In this document: positions 7,371 through 10,317 of the stretch, in pieces
Position numbering within the stretch: position 1 is the stretch's first letter
Layout of the letters: the number at the start of each line of letters is the position of its first letter
NCBI GenBank assembly: GCA_944364705.1
Contig: CALVWH010000059.1
Span: 1-10,317 of the forward strand
Direction of reading: 5' to 3'
DNA: 10,317 nt
From: an uncultured Bacilli bacterium
GTDB lineage: Bacteria > Bacillota_I > Bacilli_A > RF39 > UBA660
Translations under genes and position numbers: made by a program
The notes under the pieces: generated by a model
The model's database searches: none
Told to the model about the DNA's origin: nothing
Seen by the model: only the letters and a program-made list of their open reading frames with translations

Positions 7371-7616
7371 CTACTTTCTCATTTCTTTTTCCATTTGTAT
7401 TAATATTTGTTTTGTTTTTTCTATGGTTTTCAATAAAGTTTGTTTTAATTGAAGAAAAAATTTATAATTTTGTCCATCAATTTCATATCCATTTTTTAAA
7501 TTTTTAACAAATAAATTTAGCTGCTCTTCGCATTGTTCTAAATTCATTTGCAACTGTTTTAAATCTTTTTGTAGTTGCAAATAAATTTTTTGGATTTGAT
7601 ATTGATCAAAATACAT
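7371..7616 (-). CDS. Small Gln/Lys-rich helical hairpin protein (unknown family)
   Basis: This 81-residue protein has two long amphipathic helices (about 4-41 and 49-80), rich in Gln, Leu and Lys, separated by the turn NGYEIDGQ (42-49). The glycine of IDG (46-48) falls where WXG100 proteins carry WxG, but the Trp is absent. Its start codon shares one base with the stop of the preceding gene (TAATG at 7614-7618), which implies translational coupling and perhaps equal production of the two proteins. Size and shape resemble the small helical partners of LXG effectors in other T7SSb loci (for example YwqH/DUF5082-type or Lap-type proteins), but no LXG gene is present here. The functional link is inferred from operon position only. 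Confidence 0.8.
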   Translation of the reverse strand: MYFDQYQIQKIYLQLQKDLKQLQMNLEQCEEQLNLFVKNLKNGYEIDGQNYKFFLQLKQTLLKTIEKTKQILIQMEKEMRK

Positions 7617-7930
7617 TATTTTGCTATACTATCAAAACTTGTTTTTCCACTTACTTGTTCTGAAGTTTTGTATTTTGAAGATAATTGATCCAAAGTAGCA
7701 GTAAAATTATCTAATTTTTGAGTAAATTTTTTTGCTTCAGTAACTGCTCTATTTGTCATATTTTTATAAGACGAAATCGCAGCAGATCCTTTAATTGCTT
7801 TTCGAATAACTGCTTGATCAATGGTTGCAATTTGACCAATTTTTTTATTCAATGTTTTTTCGTAAGTTTCAATTGCTCTTTTAATGTTTGCAACTCCATT
7901 TACGTCGATTCCTCGAACATTAACTGCCAT
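7616..7930 (-). CDS. WXG100-like protein with IKG turn and C-terminal YxxxE
   Basis: This 104-residue protein is predicted to form two helices (about 11-45 and 50-87) around the turn AIKGSAA, with Ile46-Lys47-Gly48 in place of WxG. It is the only member of the operon with a YxxxD/E pattern at the right place: Tyr87-Glu91 (YKTSE), just after the second helix and followed by a flexible tail of about 13 residues. This is the general T7SS export signal, which usually sits on one subunit of a dimer. The start has an AAGGTGAT ribosome site. The 16 bases covering ribosome site, start codon and second codon are identical to those of the upstream WSG gene. It ends by overlapping the next gene by one base. 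Pairing with the WSG protein is an inference. Confidence 0.82.
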   Translation of the reverse strand: MAVNVRGIDVNGVANIKRAIETYEKTLNKKIGQIATIDQAVIRKAIKGSAAISSYKNMTNRAVTEAKKFTQKLDNFTATLDQLSSKYKTSEQVSGKTSFDSIAK

Positions 7931-7940
7931 AGTATCACCT
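7925..7940 (-). repeat. 16-base direct repeat at the start of the IKG gene (copy 2)
   Basis: This segment (GGTGATACTATG with flanks) is identical to 8274-8289. Both copies cover the ribosome binding site, start codon and Ala codon of adjacent genes in the same operon. Confidence 0.7.
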
Positions 7941-7946
7941 TTCTTT

Positions 7947-8279
7947 CTATCTTATTTTTGTTGAACCAGCTTTGTAGTTGTTTCTTTGGAATGTTGTAAA
8001 TTCTTCTTTATATTTTTCTAAACCAGATTGAATTTGTGTGTTAATTTGACTAACGATTTCATATAGCTCTTTTGCAGCTACTTTTAAATCGCTAATAAAA
8101 GCTTCACAGTCTTCTCCACTCCAGTAAGTGCGAATGGTTTTTACCATATCTTTAAATTCTGCTCCATCTACAGAACATACTTGGCAAGCTTCTAACGTTT
8201 CTTTTCTTACTTGTTTTTCAATATCATTTAAACCAGTATTTGAAATTGCGATATCTGCTTTATTCATGCTTAATGCCAT
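7947..8279 (-). CDS. WXG100 family protein (canonical WSG; EsxA/YukE-like)
   Basis: This 110-residue protein is the best WXG100 match in the operon. It has a first helix region (about 17-50), the turn TYWSGEDCEAF with WSG at 53-55 and Phe at the conserved +6 position, and a second helix (about 57-98). Proteins of this family are the signature substrates of T7SS and bind the EssC C-terminal domains. The C-terminus (QRNNYKAGSTKIR) has no YxxxD/E motif. Unusual for the family are Cys32 and Cys35 in a CQVC (CxxC) arrangement in helix 1, plus Cys58 beside the WSG turn. The start is preceded by AAGGAGGTGAT, a near-perfect match to the 16S rRNA 3' end, so this is probably the most strongly translated gene of the operon. 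That site overlaps the TGA stop of the upstream gene. Confidence 0.92.
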   Translation of the reverse strand: MALSMNKADIAISNTGLNDIEKQVRKETLEACQVCSVDGAEFKDMVKTIRTYWSGEDCEAFISDLKVAAKELYEIVSQINTQIQSGLEKYKEEFTTFQRNNYKAGSTKIR

Positions 8280-8289
8280 AGTATCACCT
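8274..8289 (-). repeat. 16-base direct repeat at the start of the WSG gene (copy 1)
   Basis: Identical to 7925-7940. It spans the end of the ribosome site, the spacer, the start codon and the first bases of the Ala codon. Confidence 0.7.
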
Positions 8290-8293
8290 CCTT
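8283..8293 (-). promoter_or_regulatory. Near-perfect Shine-Dalgarno overlapping the upstream stop codon
   Basis: AAGGAGGTGAT on the minus strand lies just before the ATG at 8279 and contains the TGA stop (8284-8286) of the preceding gene. Its length and full complementarity to the anti-SD suggest high output and re-initiation by terminating ribosomes. Confidence 0.75.
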
Positions 8294-8592
8294 ATGCTTT
8301 CATTCATTGTGGTGCGCGCGGAATCACTTAATACAGATTGATAACGATTCACTATTTCATTATAAAGATTGCTATAATCAAGAAAACTTTCCGAAACAAG
8401 ATCTAAATTTTTGTAAAAATTTAGAAACTTATCCCGAAAAGTTTCCGCAGTTTCCCCTTTATAATAAGTTGCTGTATGGTCGATAACATTTTTATAGTCC
8501 ATAAAAATACCATGAATATCGTCATGAAATTTTAACATAAGTTTGCTAAATTCACGCATTTGTGTTTCGTTAATTCCTATTGTATCTTTCAT
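8284..8592 (-). CDS. WXG100-like protein with YKG turn (first gene of the Esx operon)
   Basis: This 102-residue protein has two helices (about 10-38 and 48-90) around the turn ATYYKGETAETF. Tyr44-Lys45-Gly46 replaces WxG, and the conserved aromatic at +6 from Gly is Phe52. The layout and length match WXG100 proteins, with Tyr substituted for Trp. YxxxE/D patterns occur in the turn and in the middle of helix 2 but not at the C-terminus. The frame is open a further 33 codons upstream, but that stretch contains the promoter. The ATG at 8592 has a GGTGGTG ribosome site at 8598-8604 and lies just downstream of the predicted transcription start, so I chose it. It leads a six-gene operon and overlaps the ribosome site of the canonical WSG gene. 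Role (substrate, partner or chaperone) is unknown. Confidence 0.85.
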   Translation of the reverse strand: MKDTIGINETQMREFSKLMLKFHDDIHGIFMDYKNVIDHTATYYKGETAETFRDKFLNFYKNLDLVSESFLDYSNLYNEIVNRYQSVLSDSARTTMNESIRR

Positions 8593-8634
8593 GATAACAC
8601 CACCATCTTGTAGAAATATCTCCCTACTATGGTC

Positions 8635-8663
8635 AGTATAACATAAAAACATTAGATTATCAA
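8635..8663 (-). promoter_or_regulatory. Promoter of the six-gene Esx operon with extended -10
   Basis: On the minus strand TTGATA (8658-8663), a 17-base spacer and TATACT (8635-8640), with TG one base upstream of the -10, form a strong vegetative promoter. Transcription should start near 8628, about 36 bases before the first ATG. The TGnTATACT element is the same type as in the essC promoter. Confidence 0.85.
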
Positions 8664-8701
8664 TATAGATTTGTAAAGTATGTAAACCCAAAATTTTTTA
8701 T

Positions 8702-8738
8702 AAAAAAAACCAAGAAATTATGCTTTTTTTTCTTGGTT
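8702..8738 (-). terminator. Terminator of rpmE
   Basis: Read on the minus strand, AACCAAGAAA (8729-8738) pairs with TTTCTTGGTT (8708-8717), a 10-bp stem with an 11-base loop that includes the rpmE stop codon, followed by a run of U. It insulates the Esx operon promoter from rpmE transcription. Confidence 0.9.
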
Positions 8739-8933
8739 CAATCCATATTTACGATTAAATTTTTCAATGTTACCTCTTCTAGAAGCATTTGCTTGTTTTC
8801 CTGTATAGAAAGGATGACATTGATCGCATACTTCTAAGTGGATTTCTTCTTTGTTTGAACGAACTTCGAAGGTATTTCCACAAGCACAAGTAACTTTTGT
8901 ATTCATATAAGTTGGATGAATTCCTTTTTTCAT
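8718..8933 (-). CDS. rpmE: 50S ribosomal protein L31, zinc-binding type (bL31)
   Basis: This 71-residue protein begins MKKGIHPTYMNTKVTCACG and matches the zinc-containing L31 type. The four zinc ligands are Cys16, Cys18, Cys36 and Cys39 (CACG and CDQC), followed by the conserved HPFYTGKQ and the basic GNIEKFNRKYG segment. L31 bridges the subunits of the ribosome. The cysteine form is usually replaced under zinc starvation by a cysteine-free paralogue, which is not in this window. I chose the ATG at 8933 because it has an AAGGAG ribosome site 7 bases upstream (8941-8946) and gives the family's length and start. The longer in-frame start at 8981 would lie in the leader, at the predicted transcription start. 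It is a single-gene unit with its own promoter and terminator. Confidence 0.96.
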   Translation of the reverse strand: MKKGIHPTYMNTKVTCACGNTFEVRSNKEEIHLEVCDQCHPFYTGKQANASRRGNIEKFNRKYGLNQEKKA

Positions 8934-8949
8934 ATTCTCTCTCCTTCCG

Positions 8950-8973
8950 CCATGACAATTTTTTTCGTCATAG
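8950..8973 (-). promoter_or_regulatory. Hairpin in the rpmE leader, just upstream of the ribosome site
   Basis: In the predicted transcript, CUAUGACGA (8965-8973) pairs with UUGUCAUGG (8950-8958), nine pairs including two G-U wobbles, around a loop of six A residues. It ends only a few bases before the AAGGAG ribosome site, where it could modulate initiation. L31 leaders have been predicted in Bacillota, but I cannot confirm membership from one sequence. Confidence 0.4.
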
Positions 8974-8990
8974 TAATTCATAGCGAATAT

Positions 8991-9019
8991 ATTATAACAA
9001 GTTTTTTTTCAAAGTTCAA
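8991..9019 (-). promoter_or_regulatory. Promoter of rpmE
   Basis: On the minus strand TTGAAC (9014-9019), a 17-base spacer and a perfect TATAAT (8991-8996) with an upstream TG (extended -10) form a strong vegetative promoter. Transcription should start near 8985, about 50 bases before rpmE. Confidence 0.87.
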
Positions 9020-9027
9020 GCTTTTTC

Positions 9028-9058
9028 AAAAAAAAAGAAACCTTAATTGTTTCTTTTT
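9028..9058 (-). terminator. Terminator after the Bax-inhibitor-1 family gene
   Basis: Read on the minus strand, AAAAAGAAAC (9049-9058) pairs with GTTTCTTTTT (9032-9041) around a 7-base loop and runs into further U residues. It spans the stop codon at 9043-9045. Confidence 0.82.
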
Positions 9059-9684
9059 CCAAAAATTTGAATTAAGTGAATAAATAAGTTGATAAAATCT
9101 AGATAAAGTTCCAATGCACCAATGATTGCTAAATTATCTTCTGGAACAATTCCATCTAGTCTTTTAATTTTTTGAATATCATAAGCGATATAAGCTAAGA
9201 AGATAACAATTGCAATAACGTTAATGATAAAATCAAAAGTATCACTTAATATGAACAAATTAATAACTCCACAAAGTAGGATTGCTAAAAGTCCCATAAA
9301 TAAAATGGTACTTAATTTTGATAAATCCATTTTGGTTACAGATCCTATAAAAGCAAAGATTGCAAATACAACCGCAGTAACTAGGAACATATACATAATG
9401 GATGGCATCTCAAACAATACAAAAACGGCTGCAAAGGTTAAGCCAGAGATTAAAGAATAGAATAAGAATGCAAAAATTGCTCCACCTTTACTCATTTTCA
9501 TCAGTCTTGCCGATAATACGATGACGGTAATAATTTCAGCAAGAAAAATAAACCAATATAAATTTGTTGAAAAAATATTATAAAGCATATTCACATTTGT
9601 TGAAACATAATAACCAGTTACAAAAGTTATTAATAAGCCTAAAAACATCCATAAAAACATTTTTGAATATAAACTATTTCTCAT
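9043..9684 (-). CDS. Bax inhibitor-1 / YetJ (YccA-YbhL) family membrane protein
   Basis: This 213-residue, very hydrophobic protein has seven likely transmembrane helices (about 9-28, 41-61, 68-91, 96-115, 123-147, 151-169 and 187-208), the topology of the BI-1/TMBIM family. Family features include the basic cytosolic segment AYDIQKIKR after helix 6 and the final helix GALELYLDFINLFIHLIQIFG. Asp169 and Asp196 fall where B. subtilis YetJ has the aspartate pair that gates its pH-sensitive calcium leak, so a similar ion-leak or membrane-stress role is plausible but inferred. The ATG at 9684 has an AGAGGTG ribosome site. The gap to the upstream gene is only 31 bases with no terminator, so the two may be co-transcribed. 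A hairpin terminator follows. Confidence 0.9.
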   Translation of the reverse strand: MRNSLYSKMFLWMFLGLLITFVTGYYVSTNVNMLYNIFSTNLYWFIFLAEIITVIVLSARLMKMSKGGAIFAFLFYSLISGLTFAAVFVLFEMPSIMYMFLVTAVVFAIFAFIGSVTKMDLSKLSTILFMGLLAILLCGVINLFILSDTFDFIINVIAIVIFLAYIAYDIQKIKRLDGIVPEDNLAIIGALELYLDFINLFIHLIQIFGKRNN

Positions 9685-9715
9685 AATTCACCTCTTTTTA
9701 TTACTATACCATTTT

Positions 9716-10317
9716 TTATGATTTTAATAAAGTGTTTTCTAATTGATTTTTAATCTTATAATAAATCATTTCTTGACCAGATTCATTTATTTGCATATTT
9801 TCATACATATTTTCTTTCAAATAAGGATCATAATCAATAAATAATATATTTTCTTGATCACAAATTTTTTTTAATTCTTGATTCACATAAGTAATATATT
9901 CTTCTTTGATTTTTCTTTCGGGATTATAAATTCCTAAAAAGAAAATATCTTCTTTGCAATACATTTTTATTAAATGAATTAATTCTTTTGCATCTTTTAT
10001 ATAACTATCTATGTAGTCATAATTGCTTTTTCTATTTTGTTCTAGGATTAACTGTTTTTGTAAATCTTCATTTCCAACCGAGATTAAAACCAAATCAGCT
10101 TTAATTAATGCATTTTTTATTGTATGATCTTTTCCTTGGATAGTTTTCTTTTCATTTTCTTTTATTTTATAAATCAGATCAGTTGTTCTTAAATTTGGTT
10201 CGCTAAATTCAGAAAGATAGACTTCTAGCAAATCTTTTTTCTGTAAATAATTTTTTACTTTTAAACTATAATTGTTTTTAGATAATCCATTTTGGTCACT
10301 TAAAGAAAGAAAATATA
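9716..10317 (-). CDS. SGNH/GDSL-hydrolase-like protein (N-terminus outside window), degenerate active site
   Basis: The minus-strand frame is open from the right edge to the stop at 9716, about 200 codons, so the N-terminus is missing. The order of blocks resembles SGNH hydrolases (esterases, lipases or acetyl-xylan-type enzymes). A segment DQNGLSKNNYSLKVKNYLQ would follow the absent GDS block. NLRTTDLIYKI resembles block II, and ADLVLISVGNEDLQ resembles block III. A final helix, INESGQEMIYYKI, resembles the end of block V. The catalytic residues do not match: block III reads GNED instead of GxND (Glu for the catalytic Asn), and the usual DxxH is ExxQ (9791-9802). The serine block lies outside the window. 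It may be an inactive or diverged member, or a different family. The short spacing suggests co-transcription with the downstream BI-1-like gene. Confidence 0.6.
   Translation of the reverse strand, partial: YFLSLSDQNGLSKNNYSLKVKNYLQKKDLLEVYLSEFSEPNLRTTDLIYKIKENEKKTIQGKDHTIKNALIKADLVLISVGNEDLQKQLILEQNRKSNYDYIDSYIKDAKELIHLIKMYCKEDIFFLGIYNPERKIKEEYITYVNQELKKICDQENILFIDYDPYLKENMYENMQINESGQEMIYYKIKNQLENTLLKS

Noticed and set aside
7718..7999. Plus-strand Cys- and Asn-rich reading frame
   Set aside because: It is antisense to two Esx genes, has no ribosome site, and its odd composition is what the complement of AT-rich helical coding DNA produces.
8593..8691. Upstream extension of the first Esx gene to 8691
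   Set aside because: This stretch contains the operon promoter (8635-8663), and the inner ATG at 8592 has a ribosome site and gives normal WXG100 length.
8934..8981. Longer L31 start at 8981
   Set aside because: It adds 16 residues not found in L31, falls at the predicted transcription start, and translates through the leader hairpin and ribosome site.
1..10317. CRISPR arrays, tRNA or rRNA genes, insertion sequences, parS sites
   Set aside because: I looked for regular repeats, cloverleaf-like blocks, transposase motifs and the parS palindrome and saw none.

Overview
The window is AT-rich DNA (clearly low GC by eye) with strong Shine-Dalgarno sites, TTGACA/TATAAT-type promoters, the standard code (TGA is a stop, TGG is Trp) and Bacillota-type ribosomal genes. 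It suggests a low-GC member of the Bacillota (class Bacilli, possibly an uncultured gut lineage). The class is inferred from gene content; the species cannot be read from the sequence.

Layout. On the left, all on the minus strand, are rplM and rpsI (an operon with a strong promoter and a structured leader), a hairpin terminator, and then a ParA/Soj ATPase running off the left edge. Next comes a type VII secretion (T7SS, Esx/Wss) island. A 1528-residue EssC/YukBA membrane ATPase and a ubiquitin-like YukD/EsaB protein lie on the plus strand. Converging on them from the right is a minus-strand operon of six tightly packed genes for small helical proteins (81-110 aa): two with WSG turns, one with YKG, one with IKG, and two helical proteins lacking the motif. 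The two operons meet tail to tail at two back-to-back terminators. To the right of the island, again on the minus strand, are rpmE (zinc-type L31) with its own promoter and leader hairpin, a seven-helix Bax-inhibitor-1/YetJ family membrane protein, and a partial SGNH-hydrolase-like protein that runs off the right edge.

How the genes work together. EssC is the motor of T7SS and recognises WXG100 substrates. YukD/EsaB is its small cytosolic accessory. The six-gene operon supplies candidate substrates, chaperones or partners. Both ends of the island are visible, and the usual Firmicutes membrane components EssB/YukC, EsaA/YueB and EssA are not in it. No LXG toxin or immunity gene is present either. 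This is either a very reduced T7SS or one whose remaining parts lie elsewhere in the genome. This locus is the most interesting part of the window.
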